A DNA stretch of 34,146 nt from Actinomycetota bacterium. Its GTDB lineage: Bacteria; Actinomycetota; Actinomycetes; Actinomycetales; Microbacteriaceae. The translations under genes were made by a program, and so were the position numbers. The stretch's first letter is position 1. Each line of letters begins with the position of its first letter. Under the pieces are notes generated by a model. It did no database searches. It had not been told where the DNA came from and worked only from the letters and a program-made list of their open reading frames with translations. Location of the stretch: assembly GCA_013297625.1 (NCBI GenBank), contig JAAFHT010000016.1, positions 1 to 34,146 of the forward strand, in the 5' to 3' direction. Shown here in pieces: positions 1 through 12,315 of the stretch.

Positions 1-327
1 TGTCCGACGTCGCGGGCTCGGCGTCAGCGGCAGCCTCGGCCGGAGCCTCGGACTTCGCCTTCGCGGCCTTCTTCGCGGGCTTCTCCGGAACCTCGATGGG
101 TGCCGGGGTGGCCCGCAAGCCGAGCTCGCGCTCGCGAATGATCGTGTAGATGCGCGCGATGTCGCGCTTCACCGCACGAAGTCGGCCGTGGCTCTCAAGC
201 TGGCCGGTCGCTGCCTGGAAGCGCAGGTTGAACAGCTCTTCCTTGGCCTTCTTCAGCTCGTCGACGAGTCGCTCGTCTTCAAACGTGTCGAGCTCGACAG
301 GTGCCAGCTCTTTCGATCCGATCGCCA

Positions 328-328
<1 letters not shown>
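1..328 (-). CDS. rpmC: 50S ribosomal protein L29, 3' end beyond window; Ala/Lys/Glu-rich C-terminal extension
   Basis: Minus-strand reading from ATG at 328: [68 protein letters not shown]...; start overlaps the rplP stop; runs off the left edge. Confidence 0.93.
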
Positions 329-747
<419 letters not shown>

Positions 748-752
748 TGTTC

Positions 753-1529
753 TTAGCCTTCCGCTCCGGCCGCGACGGGAGCCGCGGTGGCGGCCGAACG
801 GCCACCCTCACGACGAGGACCGCGGTCCGAATCACGACGCTCGGGGCGCGACGACTTCTGGGTCGCCTGCTCGCGAGCAAGTTCTTTATTGGTGATGTCG
901 CCCTTGTAGATCCAGACCTTCACGCCGATGCGGCCGAAGGTGGTCTTGGCCTCGTAGAAGCCGTAGTCGATGTTCGCGCGCAGCGTGTGCAGCGGCACAC
1001 GGCCTTCGCGGTAGAACTCCGACCGGCTCATCTCAGCGCCACCAAGGCGGCCCGAGACCTGGATGCGAACACCCTTGACGGTTCCGGTGCGCTGCGCGCC
1101 CTGCAGGCCCTTACGCATTGCGCGACGGAATGCCACGCGAGCGCTGAGCTGCTCGGCGATACCCTGCGCAACCAGCTGAGCCTCAGCCTCGGGGTTCTTG
1201 ACCTCGAGGATGTTGAGCTGAATCTGCTTGGCGGTGAGCTTCTCGAGGTCAGCACGAATGCGCTCGGCCTCGGCGCCACGACGACCAATCACAATGCCCG
1301 GGCGGGCGGTGTGGATGTCGACGCGAACGCGGTCACGCGTGCGCTCGATCTCGATGCGGGCAACGCCGGCTCGGTCGAGGCTCTTGGTGAGCATCGCCCG
1401 AATCTTGACGTCTTCGGCAACGTAGTCCGAGTACCGCTGGCCGGGCTTGGTCGAGTCGGAGAACCAGCGCGACACGTGGTCGGTCGTGATTCCGAGACGG
1501 AAACCGTACGGGTTGACTTTCTGGCCCAT
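753..1529 (-). CDS. rpsC: 30S ribosomal protein S3
   Basis: [26 protein letters not shown]...; KH-type S3 sequence; operon position. Confidence 0.98.
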   Translation of the reverse strand: MGQKVNPYGFRLGITTDHVSRWFSDSTKPGQRYSDYVAEDVKIRAMLTKSLDRAGVARIEIERTRDRVRVDIHTARPGIVIGRRGAEAERIRADLEKLTAKQIQLNILEVKNPEAEAQLVAQGIAEQLSARVAFRRAMRKGLQGAQRTGTVKGVRIQVSGRLGGAEMSRSEFYREGRVPLHTLRANIDYGFYEAKTTFGRIGVKVWIYKGDITNKELAREQATQKSSRPERRDSDRGPRREGGRSAATAAPVAAGAEG

Positions 1530-1531
1530 GA

Positions 1532-1933
1532 CTACTTGCTCGCCTTCTTCTTGCCGGTGCTCGAACCCGTGGCGACCAGCTCATCCGGCGTGGCGAGCAC
1601 GATGGTGATGTGGCTGGTGCGCTTGAGGATGCGGAACGCACGACCCTGCGCACGCGGCTGGAACCGCTTGAGGGTGGCGCCCTCGTCGACGAACGCGCGA
1701 GACACGTACAGGTCTTGCTCGTCGAGGAAGGTGTTCGCAGCATCCGCCTTCACACGCGCGTTGGCGATGGCCGCAGCGACGAGCTTGTAGACGGGCTCGC
1801 TCGCACCCTGGGGCGCGAACTTCAGGATGGCAAGGGCCTCGAGGGCTTGCTTGCCGCGGATCAGGTCGACGACGCGACGAGCCTTCTGAGGCGTCACGCG
1901 GATGTGTCGCACGCGGGCGATCGACTCCACCAT
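1532..1933 (-). CDS. rplV: 50S ribosomal protein L22
   Basis: [28 protein letters not shown]...; internal Met preferred over the track start at 1951. Confidence 0.95.
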   Translation of the reverse strand: MVESIARVRHIRVTPQKARRVVDLIRGKQALEALAILKFAPQGASEPVYKLVAAAIANARVKADAANTFLDEQDLYVSRAFVDEGATLKRFQPRAQGRAFRILKRTSHITIVLATPDELVATGSSTGKKKASK

Positions 1934-1960
1934 GTCAGTACTCCTCTTCACGCCGCCGGG

Positions 1961-2242
1961 TTACCGGCGACGACCCTTCTTGTCGTCCTTCTCGTGGCCG
2001 CGGAAGGTGCGGGTCGGCGCAAACTCGCCGAGCTTGTGGCCCACCATGGTTTCGGTCACGAACACGGGAATGTGCTTGCGGCCGTCGTGCACAGCGATGG
2101 TGTGTCCGAGCATTGCGGGCACGATCATCGACCGGCGCGACCAGGTCTTGATGACGTTCTTGGTGCTGGCCTCGTTCTGGGCGAACACCTTGCGGAGCAG
2201 GTGGTCGTCGACGAACGGACCCTTTTTGAGACTGCGAGGCAT
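1961..2242 (-). CDS. rpsS: 30S ribosomal protein S19
   Basis: [24 protein letters not shown]... Confidence 0.98.
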   Translation of the reverse strand: MPRSLKKGPFVDDHLLRKVFAQNEASTKNVIKTWSRRSMIVPAMLGHTIAVHDGRKHIPVFVTETMVGHKLGEFAPTRTFRGHEKDDKKGRRR

Positions 2243-2257
2243 TGTTCTCGACTCCTA

Positions 2258-3094
<837 letters not shown>

Positions 3095-3113
3095 TGTCGT
3101 TGTTCCTTCGTGC

Positions 3114-3425
3114 CTAGCCGACGGCCGTGAAGATGTCGATGGAGCCCGACTTCAGGGTGACAATCGCGCGCTTGGTGTCTTTGCGCTTGCCGGTGCCGAA
3201 GCGGGTGCGGCGGGTCTTGCCCGTGCGGTTCAGCGTGTTCACCGTGGCGACCTTGACCGAGAAGATCTTCTCGATAGCGAGCTTGATCTCGGTCTTGTTC
3301 GCGCGCGGGTCAACGAGGAACGTGTACTTGCCGTCGTCGATGAGCGCGTAGCTCTTTTCGCTCACGACAGGCGCGATGATGATGTCGCGCGGGTCTTTGT
3401 TCTGAGCGACAGCGTGGATGCTCAT
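3114..3425 (-). CDS. rplW: 50S ribosomal protein L23
   Basis: [45 protein letters not shown]. Confidence 0.97.
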   Translation of the reverse strand: MSIHAVAQNKDPRDIIIAPVVSEKSYALIDDGKYTFLVDPRANKTEIKLAIEKIFSVKVATVNTLNRTGKTRRTRFGTGKRKDTKRAIVTLKSGSIDIFTAVG

Positions 3426-4069
3426 GCGCCGGCCTCTTCTTTCTTGGTCTTCGCGGCCACGAAGGCGCTGTAGGCGCCCTTCGTGAACACGACATCGTCG
3501 CTAACCAGAACGTCGTAGGCGTTGAGCTGGTCGGGGCTGATCACGTGCAAGTTCTTGAGGTTGCGCACGCTCTTGCGGTTGACCTCGTCGTCACGATCGA
3601 TCACGACGAGAACCTTGCGGCCCGTCGTGAGCTGAGCGAGAACGGCGGCGGCGGCCTTGGTCGAGGGCACGTCAGAGCCGAAGCCCTCAACGACGTGCAA
3701 ACGCTCGCCCCGAGCGCGGTCGCTCAGTGCACCCAGAAGGGCGGCGGCGATCATCTTCTTGGGGGTGCGCTGCGCGTAGTTGCGCGGGGTGGGACCGTGC
3801 ACGATGCCACCGCCGCGGTGCTCGGGAGCACGCACAGAGCCCTGACGGCTGCGGCCAGTGCCCTTCTGCTTGAACGGCTTGACGCCCGAGCCCGAGACCT
3901 CGCCGCGACCCTTGGTCGAGTGAGTGCCCTGGCGGGCGGCCGCAAGCTGGGCCACAACGACCTGGTGCAGCAGCGGAACGTTGGTGGAGACGTCGAAGAC
4001 GGCGGCGGGCAGGTCGACCGAACCGGTCTTTTTGCCGGCGGCGTCGATTACGTCGAGCGTGGTTGCCAT
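3422..4069 (-). CDS. rplD: 50S ribosomal protein L4
   Basis: [53 protein letters not shown]; 4-nt overlap with rplW. Confidence 0.97.
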   Translation of the reverse strand: MATTLDVIDAAGKKTGSVDLPAAVFDVSTNVPLLHQVVVAQLAAARQGTHSTKGRGEVSGSGVKPFKQKGTGRSRQGSVRAPEHRGGGIVHGPTPRNYAQRTPKKMIAAALLGALSDRARGERLHVVEGFGSDVPSTKAAAAVLAQLTTGRKVLVVIDRDDEVNRKSVRNLKNLHVISPDQLNAYDVLVSDDVVFTKGAYSAFVAAKTKKEEAGA

Positions 4070-4074
4070 GGCGA

Positions 4075-4725
4075 TTACGCTCCCTTCACGGCGTTGCGAA
4101 CGAAAACGAGACGGCCACGAGCACCGGGAACCGCGCCCTTGATGAGCAGCAGACCCTTCTCGAGGTCGACGGAGTGGACGAGCAGGTTCATGACCGTCAC
4201 GCGGTCGCCACCCATACGGCCCGCCATGCGCATGCCCTTGAAGACGCGGCTGGGGGTCGACGAAGCGCCGATCGAGCCGGGCTTGCGGTGGTTGCGGTGC
4301 GAACCGTGCGAGGCCGAAACGCCCTTGAAGTTGTGGCGCTTCATGACACCCGCGAAGCCCTTGCCCTTGCTCGTGCCGACGACGTCGACGAGCTGGCCCG
4401 CCTCGAAGATGTCGACAGCGAGCAGCTGGCCGGGCGTGTACTGCGCGGCGTCAGCCGTGCGCACCTCGGTGAGGTGACGGCGCGGCGTGCTGCCGGCCTT
4501 CTCGAAGTGGCCGCTGAGCGGCTTGGTGACCTTGCGCGGGTCGATGGCGCCGTAGGCGATCTGAACGGCCGAGTAGCCGTCGACCTCAGGGGTGCGCACC
4601 TGCGTCACCACGTTGGGCGAAATCTCTACGACGGTGACGGGAACGAGCTTGTTGTTCGCGTCCCACACCTGCGTCATGCCGAGCTTCGTGCCCAGCAGAC
4701 CCTTGGTCGTCTTGGTTGCAGACAT
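4075..4725 (-). CDS. rplC: 50S ribosomal protein L3
   Basis: [27 protein letters not shown]...[34 protein letters not shown]. Confidence 0.98.
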   Translation of the reverse strand: MSATKTTKGLLGTKLGMTQVWDANNKLVPVTVVEISPNVVTQVRTPEVDGYSAVQIAYGAIDPRKVTKPLSGHFEKAGSTPRRHLTEVRTADAAQYTPGQLLAVDIFEAGQLVDVVGTSKGKGFAGVMKRHNFKGVSASHGSHRNHRKPGSIGASSTPSRVFKGMRMAGRMGGDRVTVMNLLVHSVDLEKGLLLIKGAVPGARGRLVFVRNAVKGA

Positions 4726-4736
4726 GTCGGGGTTCC

Positions 4737-5045
<309 letters not shown>

Positions 5046-5216
5046 GCTCAACTCTCTTCCTTCTTGGACGTGATGCACCCATCAGGGCACACCTCACGCG
5101 GAGCGCAATCGCTGTCGCACCACTGTTCTTCTGTCAAACGAACGGCGCTGACTCAACGGCACCGACCGACCCCCGCGCTCGGGCGTGTCGCCCTGGTGGG
5201 AAACACACACGAACAG

Positions 5217-5236
5217 GCACAGGGATACCCCTGTGC
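5217..5236. promoter_or_regulatory. Perfect inverted repeat GCACAGGG-ATAC-CCCTGTGC upstream of rpsJ (candidate operator or RNA hairpin)
   Basis: 8-bp arms with 4-nt spacer, read directly. Confidence 0.4.
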
Positions 5237-5337
5237 TGACCGGAGTGGGTTTAAGCTGTGTTCTTCTGCCTGCGGCCTAGGCTCATCGCGACCTGCACGA
5301 CCCCTCGCGAGAGAGGATGTGCGGTGCTCGTCCTATG

Positions 5338-5352
5338 CACTGCCTGGCAGTG
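5338..5352. promoter_or_regulatory. Palindrome CACTGCC-T-GGCAGTG upstream of rpsJ
   Basis: 7-bp arms around one central nucleotide, read directly; function unknown. Confidence 0.3.
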
Positions 5353-5419
5353 AGCCGCGCTAAAGCACGGCGTGTGGAACTAGAAGAGTCTGCCACACGG
5401 CCCACACGCGTGCAACCCG

Positions 5420-5446
5420 GGCGTGTCGCGCAGGCCGCGACACGCC
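5420..5446 (-). terminator. GC-rich hairpin GGCGTGTCGCG-CAGGC-CGCGACACGCC, candidate terminator of the membrane-protein gene ending at 5466
   Basis: 11-bp perfect stem, 5-nt loop, about 20 nt past the stop codon; no U-tract. Confidence 0.5.
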
Positions 5447-5465
5447 GAAGAACCCGGAAACTGCT

Positions 5466-5944
5466 CTACGAGGGGCTGATTTCCGCCCCGGCAGGGGCCG
5501 ATTGGGCGGGTTTTGGCCGCAGAATGACGAGGTTGACCAGCAGAATCGCCGTGACACCGGCCACGAGCAGGGTTACGCTCGCTGCTCCGGCGATGACGAG
5601 CACGAGCATCCCCCACGAATCGGCTCCTCCGCCGTTCACCGCGACCGTCACGATCGTCAGGAGCGCCACGTTGATGACAATCGCGATGACGAGCGCCACG
5701 AGGTGGGCGACGATGCGAGCGCGGCGCGGTCGCCGACGCAGCACGATGCTGCCGATCGTGACGAACACCACGAACAGGCCGATCGCAATGCCGAGAAGGC
5801 CAAACAACAGGCGTGGAGCCTGATCAACGAACGCAGCGAGCGGATCCACCGCCTCGGCGAGCGAGATCACCCCGAGAATGAGCCACGCGAGTGCGACGGT
5901 GATTCCGACAATGAGCACAATCTCGAGCGCGATGCGGCGGGCCA
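5466..5944 (-). CDS. Hypothetical small membrane protein (about four predicted hydrophobic helices)
   Basis: MARRIALEIVLIVGITVALAWLILGVISLAEAVDPLAAFVDQAPRLLFGLLGIAIGLFVVFVTIGSIV...; longer track start (6182) overlaps hutI, so the internal ATG is preferred. Confidence 0.7.
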
Positions 5945-5985
5945 TCAGCGACCTTCTTCCCGTGGGGTGAATCGGTGTCGCGAGC

Positions 5986-7179
5986 CTAGCGGGCCTGCTG
6001 TGGGTGAGCGAGGGCGACTCCGCCAACGAGCACGGTGCGCACGAGCGGCACCCCGGGGCGGTACGCGAGATAGCGATAGTCAGGCGCGTCGAGGATGACC
6101 GCGTCACCCCGAGCGCCCACCCCCAGGTGCCCGACATCGGTGCGGCGCAACGCCCGCGCTCCACCCCGGGTGGCTGCGGCAAGCGCTTCGAGCGGAGTCA
6201 TGCCGAGCTCACGCACCGCGAGCGCCACGGCGAGCGGCATGCTGCTCGAGTAGTTCGACCCCGGGTTGCAGTCGCTCGCGATCGCGACGGCGACGCCCGC
6301 GTCGATCAAGCGCCGGGCATCCGGATACGGCTGCTTCGTCGAGAACTCGACGAGGGGCAGCAGAGTGGCGACCGTGCCTTCTCCCCCGCGCGCACTCGCG
6401 GCGAGAGCGTCGACGTCGGCGTCGGTGAGGTGCGTGCAGTGGTCGACGCTCGCGGCGTCGAGCTCGACCGCGAGGGCGACTCCGCCGTCGGCTTCGAGCT
6501 GCCCGGCGTGCACGCGCAGGCCGAGCCCCGCATCCCGACCGGCCGTGAGAATGCGCCGGGCCTCGTCGACCGTGAAGGCTCCCGAGTCGATGAAGACATC
6601 GACCCAGCGGGCGTGGGGCGCGCAGGCGGCGAGCATTTCGGCGCACACGAGGTCGACGTAGGCCTCGCGGTCGTCGGCGAACTCGGTCGGCACCACGTGG
6701 GCGCCGAGAAACGTGGTGTCGTCGGTGACCTCGCGCGCGATGCGGAGGGCGCGCTCTTCATCGACGAGGCTGAGCCCGTATCCGCTCTTGATCTCGAGCG
6801 TCGTCGTGCCCTGAGCGCGCGATTGGGCAACGAGGTGGGCCAGTCGCGCGCGCAGGTCGTCGTCGCTGGCGGCGCGCGTCGCGGCCACGGTCGTGCGAAT
6901 GCCGCCCGCTGTGTAGGGTCGGCCGGTCATGCGCGCTGCGAACTCCGCAACGCGGTCACCCGCGAAGACCAGGTGGCTGTGGCTGTCAACGAAGCCGGGA
7001 ATCACCGCGGCGCCGTCGGCGTCGATGAGCTCGTCGGCGGCGGGCGCGCTCGCTGCATCGCCCACCCACGTGACGAGGCCCTCGTCAATGACGAATGCCG
7101 CGTCGGTGCGAATCGGCCGCTCGGGCTCGGCCGGGTCGACCGTGACGAGTTGCCCGATGTTCGTGATGACGGTGCTCAT
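5986..7179 (-). CDS. hutI: Imidazolonepropionase
   Basis: [15 protein letters not shown]...[18 protein letters not shown]...[11 protein letters not shown]...[11 protein letters not shown]; amidohydrolase family; hut operon context. Confidence 0.93.
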   Translation of the reverse strand: MSTVITNIGQLVTVDPAEPERPIRTDAAFVIDEGLVTWVGDAASAPAADELIDADGAAVIPGFVDSHSHLVFAGDRVAEFAARMTGRPYTAGGIRTTVAATRAASDDDLRARLAHLVAQSRAQGTTTLEIKSGYGLSLVDEERALRIAREVTDDTTFLGAHVVPTEFADDREAYVDLVCAEMLAACAPHARWVDVFIDSGAFTVDEARRILTAGRDAGLGLRVHAGQLEADGGVALAVELDAASVDHCTHLTDADVDALAASARGGEGTVATLLPLVEFSTKQPYPDARRLIDAGVAVAIASDCNPGSNYSSSMPLAVALAVRELGMTPLEALAAATRGGARALRRTDVGHLGVGARGDAVILDAPDYRYLAYRPGVPLVRTVLVGGVALAHPQQAR

Positions 7180-8081
7180 GTGCTCTCCCCCGCGGTACGG
7201 CTCGCGAGACCGGCCAGTGCCTCGAGCACGCACAGGGCGGCAAGCCGAATCGTGCGCTGATCAGGAGTATCGCGCATCGCGTCGAGTTCGGTGAGGTCAA
7301 TGCTCGTGACTGCCGGATGCGCTCCCGCGAGCCGCGCGGCTGTGCGCAGTTCGATCGCGCTCAGCCCGCCGGGCACGCTCGCCGGACAGCCAGGGGCAAC
7401 ACTGCGGTCGCACACATCGAGGTCGAGGTCGACGTGCACGGGGCCGCCCGCCGACGCCGCACGGTCGAGCCCCGCGGTCATGGCGGATTCGATCGGGGTG
7501 CTGAACAGCTCGGCGCGCGTGACGACGGTGATGCCGTGCTCGTGGGCCCGCGCACGATAGGCCGCAGAGTTTGCAAGCGGTTCGATGCCGAGCTGGCTCA
7601 CGCGCGAGCCGTCGAGGCCCGCCTCGAGCAGTCGGCGAACGGGCGAGCCGTTCGTGATTCCGTCGCGCAGATCGTGGTGGGCGTCGAGTGTCACGAGTCC
7701 CGCGGTGCTGATCGCCGCGCCCCATGAGCCGAGGGCTGCTGGCACCGTCGCGGCATTGTCGCCGCCAAGCACGATCACGAGCCGTGCCGTCGCGGCGAGT
7801 TCGGCAACCCGCGCCGTCGCGGCCTCTTCACCCGCTCCGTCGGGCTCGAGCACGTCGCCCGCGTCGAGCACGATGAGCTGCGAGCCGTCGGGCCGAGTGA
7901 GCGCGTCGGCGGAGTAGTAGCGCAGGGCATCCCGAATCGCCGCGGGCGTCGTGTGCGCTTGACCCGGCGAGAGGGCGGTGCGCCAGGTCGGGATGCCCAC
8001 CAGCACGGCATCGGCGCGCGAACCCGGCGCCCACGCGGGCCAGTCGCCCGCGCGCGGCCACAACGGGTCGTGGCTCAGCAC
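7176..8081 (-). CDS. hutG: Arginase/ureohydrolase-family protein, probable formimidoylglutamase; GTG start
   Basis: [57 protein letters not shown]...LGGDNA...[11 protein letters not shown]...[16 protein letters not shown]; 4-nt overlap with hutI. Confidence 0.85.
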   Translation of the reverse strand: MLSHDPLWPRAGDWPAWAPGSRADAVLVGIPTWRTALSPGQAHTTPAAIRDALRYYSADALTRPDGSQLIVLDAGDVLEPDGAGEEAATARVAELAATARLVIVLGGDNAATVPAALGSWGAAISTAGLVTLDAHHDLRDGITNGSPVRRLLEAGLDGSRVSQLGIEPLANSAAYRARAHEHGITVVTRAELFSTPIESAMTAGLDRAASAGGPVHVDLDLDVCDRSVAPGCPASVPGGLSAIELRTAARLAGAHPAVTSIDLTELDAMRDTPDQRTIRLAALCVLEALAGLASRTAGEST

Positions 8082-8083
8082 GC

Positions 8084-9796
8084 TCAGCCCTGCTCGCGCA
8101 TCGGAATGCGCACGCCGAGGTCGGCCACGATCTGCTCGCCCTCGGTGTAGCCGGCGTCGATGTGGCGAATGACGCCCATGCCGGGGTCGTTGGTGAGCAC
8201 GCGCTGCACTTTCTGCCCGGCGAGCGCCGTGCCGTCGGCAACGACGACCTGCCCGGCGTGGATCGATCGGCCGATGCCGACTCCCCCGCCGTGGTGAATC
8301 GACACCCACGTGGCACCGCTCGCGGTGTTGACGAGAGCATTGAGCAGGGGCCAGTCGGCGATCGCGTCGCTGCCGTCTTTCATCGACTCGGTCTCGCGGT
8401 AGGGGCTCGCGACGCTTCCGGAGTCGAGGTGGTCGCGGCCGATGGCGACGGGAGCACTGAGCTCGCCGCTCGCGACCATGTCGTTGAAGCGCTCGCCGGC
8501 CTTGTCACGTTCGCCATAACCGAGCCAGCAAATGCGCGCCGGCAGGCCCTGGTAATGCACGCGCTCTTGCGCCATCGGAATCCAGCGCTGCAGGCTCTCG
8601 TTCTCGGGGAACATCTCGAGCACGGCGCGGTCGGTCGCCGCGATGTCGGCGGGGTCGCCGCTGAGCGCCGCCCAGCGGAACGGCCCCTTACCCTGGGCGA
8701 AGAGCGGGCGAATGAACGCGGGTACGAAGCCCGGGAACGAGAACGCATCGGCGTAGCCCGCCGCCTTCGCCTCGGTGCGGATGTTATTGCCGTAGTCGAA
8801 GACTTCGGAGCCCGCGCGCTGGAAGCCAACCATCGCCTCCACCTGTAGCGCCATCGACGCCCGCGATGCCGCGGCGAACCCGATGGGGTCGCGCTCGCGC
8901 GCCGCGTGCCACTCGTCGACCGTGTGCTCGATGGGCAAGTAGGCGAGCGGGTCGTGCGCACTCGTCTGGTCGGTGACGATGTCGATCGGGGCGCCCATGG
9001 CGAGCAAGCGTGGAAACACCTCGGCTGCGTTGCCGAGCACGCCGATCGAGAGCCCGCGGCGGGCATCCCGTGCCGCGATCGCCAGCTCGAGAGCGTGCTC
9101 GAGGGAGTCGGCTTGCACGTCGAGATAGCGGTGCTCGACGCGCCGGGCGATGCGGCTGGGGTCAACGTCGACACAGATCGCGACGCCATCGTTCATCGTT
9201 ACGGCGAGCGGCTGAGCGCCGCCCATGCCGCCGAGCCCGCCGGTGAGGGTGATGGTGCCGGCGAGAGTGCCGCCAAACTTCTGCGTCGCGACCGCGGCGA
9301 AGGTTTCGAAGGTGCCCTGCAGGATGCCCTGGGTTCCGATGTAGATCCACGAGCCGGCCGTCATCTGGCCGTACATCGTGAGGCCGAGCGCCTCGAGGCG
9401 ACGGAACTCATCCCAATTCGCCCAGTCGCCGACGAGGTTCGAGTTCGCGAGCAGCACGCGCGGCGCCCACTCGTGCGTCTGCATGACGCCGACGGGGCGA
9501 CCCGACTGCACGAGCATCGTCTCGTCACCCTTGAGCGTCGCGAGCGTGCGCGTGAGGGCGTCGAAGCTCGCCCAGTCGCGCGCGGCCTTGCCCGTGCCGC
9601 CGTAGACGACGAGCTCATCGGGGTGCTCGGCAACCTCGGGGTCGAGGTTGTTCTGCAGCATGCGCAGGGCGCCCTCTTGCTGCCAACCGAGCGTGTGCAG
9701 CTGGGTGCCGCGGTGGGCGCGAACGGGGCGGGGGCCGCTGGGTGACGGCGCTGCGCCGGATGCTGCGGCCGCGGCCGCGCTGTCGGTGAGGGTCAT
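8084..9796 (-). CDS. hutU: Urocanate hydratase
   Basis: [50 protein letters not shown]...; [28 protein letters not shown]. Confidence 0.97.
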   Translation of the reverse strand: MTLTDSAAAAAASGAAPSPSGPRPVRAHRGTQLHTLGWQQEGALRMLQNNLDPEVAEHPDELVVYGGTGKAARDWASFDALTRTLATLKGDETMLVQSGRPVGVMQTHEWAPRVLLANSNLVGDWANWDEFRRLEALGLTMYGQMTAGSWIYIGTQGILQGTFETFAAVATQKFGGTLAGTITLTGGLGGMGGAQPLAVTMNDGVAICVDVDPSRIARRVEHRYLDVQADSLEHALELAIAARDARRGLSIGVLGNAAEVFPRLLAMGAPIDIVTDQTSAHDPLAYLPIEHTVDEWHAARERDPIGFAAASRASMALQVEAMVGFQRAGSEVFDYGNNIRTEAKAAGYADAFSFPGFVPAFIRPLFAQGKGPFRWAALSGDPADIAATDRAVLEMFPENESLQRWIPMAQERVHYQGLPARICWLGYGERDKAGERFNDMVASGELSAPVAIGRDHLDSGSVASPYRETESMKDGSDAIADWPLLNALVNTASGATWVSIHHGGGVGIGRSIHAGQVVVADGTALAGQKVQRVLTNDPGMGVIRHIDAGYTEGEQIVADLGVRIPMREQG

Positions 9797-9817
9797 GGCA
9801 TTCTCCTGTCGTCAGGT

Positions 9818-11362
9818 CTAGCGAATCTCGGTGACCGCGCGCGCGGCGGCGAGCAGCGTGCCGTCGTGCGTGAGTCGCACGGCGTGTTCGATCTCGGGGG
9901 CGAGGTAGCGGTCGGGGCCGGGGCCGGGCACGTGCTCGCGCAGGGCAGCGACGACGGCCAAGGTGGCCGCGGCCGGGGCGATGCCCCGCAGGTCGAGGCC
10001 CCGTGCGGCCGTGAGCAGCTCGATCGCGACGACCCGCGTCAGCCCATCGATCGCACGCCGCAGTTTGCGTGCGGCCGACCAGCCCATGGCCACGTGGTCT
10101 TCTTGCATCGCGCTCGACGGAATCGAGTCGACGCTCGCGGGCACGGCGAGGCGCTTGAGCTCGCTCACGATGCCGGCTTGCGTGTATTGCGCGATCATGT
10201 GGCCCGAGTCAACGCCAGGGTCGTGGGCGAGAAACGGCGGGAGGCCCTGGTTGCGACTCGCGTCGAGGAAGCGGTCGGTGCGCCGCTCACTCATGCTCGC
10301 GAGGTCGGCCACGGCAATCGCGAGAAAGTCGAGCACGTAACCGAGGGGTGCGCCATGGAACGAGCCGTTCGACACCACACGGCCGTCGAGCGTCACGACG
10401 GGGTTGTCGACCGAGCTCGCGAGCTCGCGGTTCGCGACCATGGCCGCGTGCGCCATCGTGTCGCGCACGGCTCCGTGCACCTGGGGCGCGCAGCGCAGCG
10501 AGTAGGCGTCTTGCACGCGCTGGCAGTCGTCGTGCCCGTCGGTCACCGTGCGGTGGCTCGCGACGATGGGCGAACCGCTGAGCACGTTGCGCAGGTTCGC
10601 GGCGCTGGTCGCGATACCGGGGTGGGGGCGCAAGGTTTGCAGCTCCTCAGCGAACGGGCGATCAGAACCCAACAGGCCTTCGACACTCATGGCCGCGGCG
10701 AGGTCGGCTGTCGCCACGAGACGGTCGAGGTCGGTCAGGGCCAGAGCGAGCATCCCGAGCATGCCATCGGTGCCGTTGATCAGCGCGAGGCCTTCCTTTT
10801 CGCGCGGCTCGACCGGCTCGATGCCGGCGGTGGCCAGCGCTTGCGAGGCAGGCATGAGTTCGCCGCTCGCGTCGCGCACGGTGCCTTCGCCCATGATCGC
10901 GAGCGCGCAGTGCGCGAGGGGGGCGAGGTCGCCCGAGCATCCGAGGCTGCCGTACTCGCCGACGATCGGAGTGAGCCCTGCGTTGAGCACGGCCGCGTAG
11001 GTTTCGGCGACGAGGGGGCGCGCACCCGTGCGCGCGGTCGTGAGAGTCTGCAGGCGCAGCAGCATGGTGCCGCGCACGACCTCACGCTCGACCTCGGGGC
11101 CGCTGCTCGCGGCGTGCGAGCGCACGAGTGAGCGCTGCAGCTCGGCCCGCTTGGCCGGCGGAATGTGCGTCGTGGCGAGCGCACCAAACCCGGTCGAGAC
11201 GCCGTAGTGCGGTTCAACGTCGTCAGCCAGCCCCTCGATGATCGCGCGCGTCACAGCCATCGCGGCGAGGGCGTCAGGGTCGATCACCACGCGCGCGTCG
11301 TGCCGCGCGACGGCGACGACCTCGTCAATCGTGAGGGGGCGAGTGCCGAGCGTGATCTGCAT
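9818..11362 (-). CDS. hutH: Histidine ammonia-lyase
   Basis: MQITLGTRPLTIDEVVAVARHDARVVID...EYGSLGCSGDLAPLAH...QEDHVAMGW; MIO aromatic ammonia-lyase family; ATG at 11362 preferred over upstream 11509. Confidence 0.96.
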   Translation of the reverse strand: MQITLGTRPLTIDEVVAVARHDARVVIDPDALAAMAVTRAIIEGLADDVEPHYGVSTGFGALATTHIPPAKRAELQRSLVRSHAASSGPEVEREVVRGTMLLRLQTLTTARTGARPLVAETYAAVLNAGLTPIVGEYGSLGCSGDLAPLAHCALAIMGEGTVRDASGELMPASQALATAGIEPVEPREKEGLALINGTDGMLGMLALALTDLDRLVATADLAAAMSVEGLLGSDRPFAEELQTLRPHPGIATSAANLRNVLSGSPIVASHRTVTDGHDDCQRVQDAYSLRCAPQVHGAVRDTMAHAAMVANRELASSVDNPVVTLDGRVVSNGSFHGAPLGYVLDFLAIAVADLASMSERRTDRFLDASRNQGLPPFLAHDPGVDSGHMIAQYTQAGIVSELKRLAVPASVDSIPSSAMQEDHVAMGWSAARKLRRAIDGLTRVVAIELLTAARGLDLRGIAPAAATLAVVAALREHVPGPGPDRYLAPEIEHAVRLTHDGTLLAAARAVTEIR

Positions 11363-11387
11363 GCCCCTAGTGAACGCGTCACTCGCC

Positions 11388-11416
11388 TCGACCGCATCGG
11401 CCCGGCGCGATAATCT
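11388..11416 (+). promoter_or_regulatory. Candidate promoter for the IclR gene: TCGACC - 17 nt - TAATCT
   Basis: Spacing and hexamers resemble a vegetative actinobacterial promoter; -10 abuts the inverted repeat. Confidence 0.35.
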
Positions 11417-11434
11417 GTCTGAAATCACAGACAG
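11415..11434. promoter_or_regulatory. Inverted repeat CTGTCTG-AAATCA-CAGACAG, candidate IclR operator in the hutH/iclR intergenic region
   Basis: Perfect 7-bp arms, 6-nt spacer, 8 nt from the IclR ATG and 53 nt from the hutH ATG. Confidence 0.65.
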
Positions 11435-11441
11435 GGGGTGG

Positions 11442-12215
11442 ATGCTCGTGCCCGACGTTCCCGCCGCTCGCGCCGCCCTGCGCATCGTCACCCACCTCGC
11501 GCACCACAATGATCCGGTGCCGGCCTCGACCCTCGCGCGTGAGTTGGAGCTGCCGCGGTCAACCGTCTACCAATTGCTGCGCGTGCTGCAAGACGAGGGC
11601 TTTGTCGTGCACTACCCCGAGGCACGGGCTTACGGCTTGGGGGCTCTCGTCGCTGAGATCGGCGGCTCGGTGTTGAGCGCCAGCCGACTCGCTCGGCTCG
11701 GCGGGCCGCTGCTCGAGCGCCTCGTGCGCGCGGCCCCCGTTCCGGTCGTCGCGCAGTTGGCCGTGCTCGCGGGTAGTGATGTCTCGTATGTCGGCCAGTC
11801 CTCGGCGCCGCGCGCACCGACCACCGTCGTGCGCGTGGGCGTTCGCCTGCCCTCCCACCTCACGGCCACGGGCCGCGCGATGCTCGCCGCACTGCCCCCG
11901 GCGCAAGTGCGCGCGCTCTTCCCCCATCGCGATTCGCTGATCACCCGCCGCGGAGTCGGGCCGCGCACCTTGCCCGAGCTTGACCGCATTCTCGCCAACG
12001 CCCGCGAGGTCGGCGTCGCGAGTGAAGACGGCGACATCACGGCGGACTACGCCTCGGTCGCGGCCACCGCCATCGACCGCACGGGCTACCCGGCCGCGGC
12101 GCTCGGGCTCACCTACCGTGCAGAAGCAGTCAGCGCCGACCAGGTGAGTACCCTGGCCGGCGCTGTGCGTGAAGCGGCAGCTTCCCTTACGGCGCGGCTG
12201 CAGGGTCGGTCGTAG
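11442..12215 (+). CDS. IclR-family transcriptional regulator, probable hut regulator
   Basis: N-terminal wHTH ALRIVTHLAHHNDPVPASTLARELELPRSTVYQLLRVLQDEGFVVHY and C-terminal effector domain LTATGRAMLAAL; divergent from hutH. Confidence 0.9.
   Translation: MLVPDVPAARAALRIVTHLAHHNDPVPASTLARELELPRSTVYQLLRVLQDEGFVVHYPEARAYGLGALVAEIGGSVLSASRLARLGGPLLERLVRAAPVPVVAQLAVLAGSDVSYVGQSSAPRAPTTVVRVGVRLPSHLTATGRAMLAALPPAQVRALFPHRDSLITRRGVGPRTLPELDRILANAREVGVASEDGDITADYASVAATAIDRTGYPAAALGLTYRAEAVSADQVSTLAGAVREAAASLTARLQGRS
12095..12215. repeat. Exact 121-bp direct repeat, copy 1 (3' end of the iclR CDS including the stop)
   Basis: cgcggcgctcgggctcacctaccgtg...gggtcggtcgtag identical to 13175-13295. Confidence 0.98.
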
Positions 12216-12315
12216 TCGCCAGCGGTCCGAACAAGGGCGCAAAGGGCGACTGAAGAGGGCCATTCACGGTCGCCGCGACGAACCGTGGGGGCCCATCGCC
12301 GGGGGCGCCCATTCA

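Noticed and set aside
5115-5140. TTGACA (minus, 5137-5132) as an rpsJ -35 box
   Set aside because: No acceptable -10 hexamer at 16-19 nt downstream.
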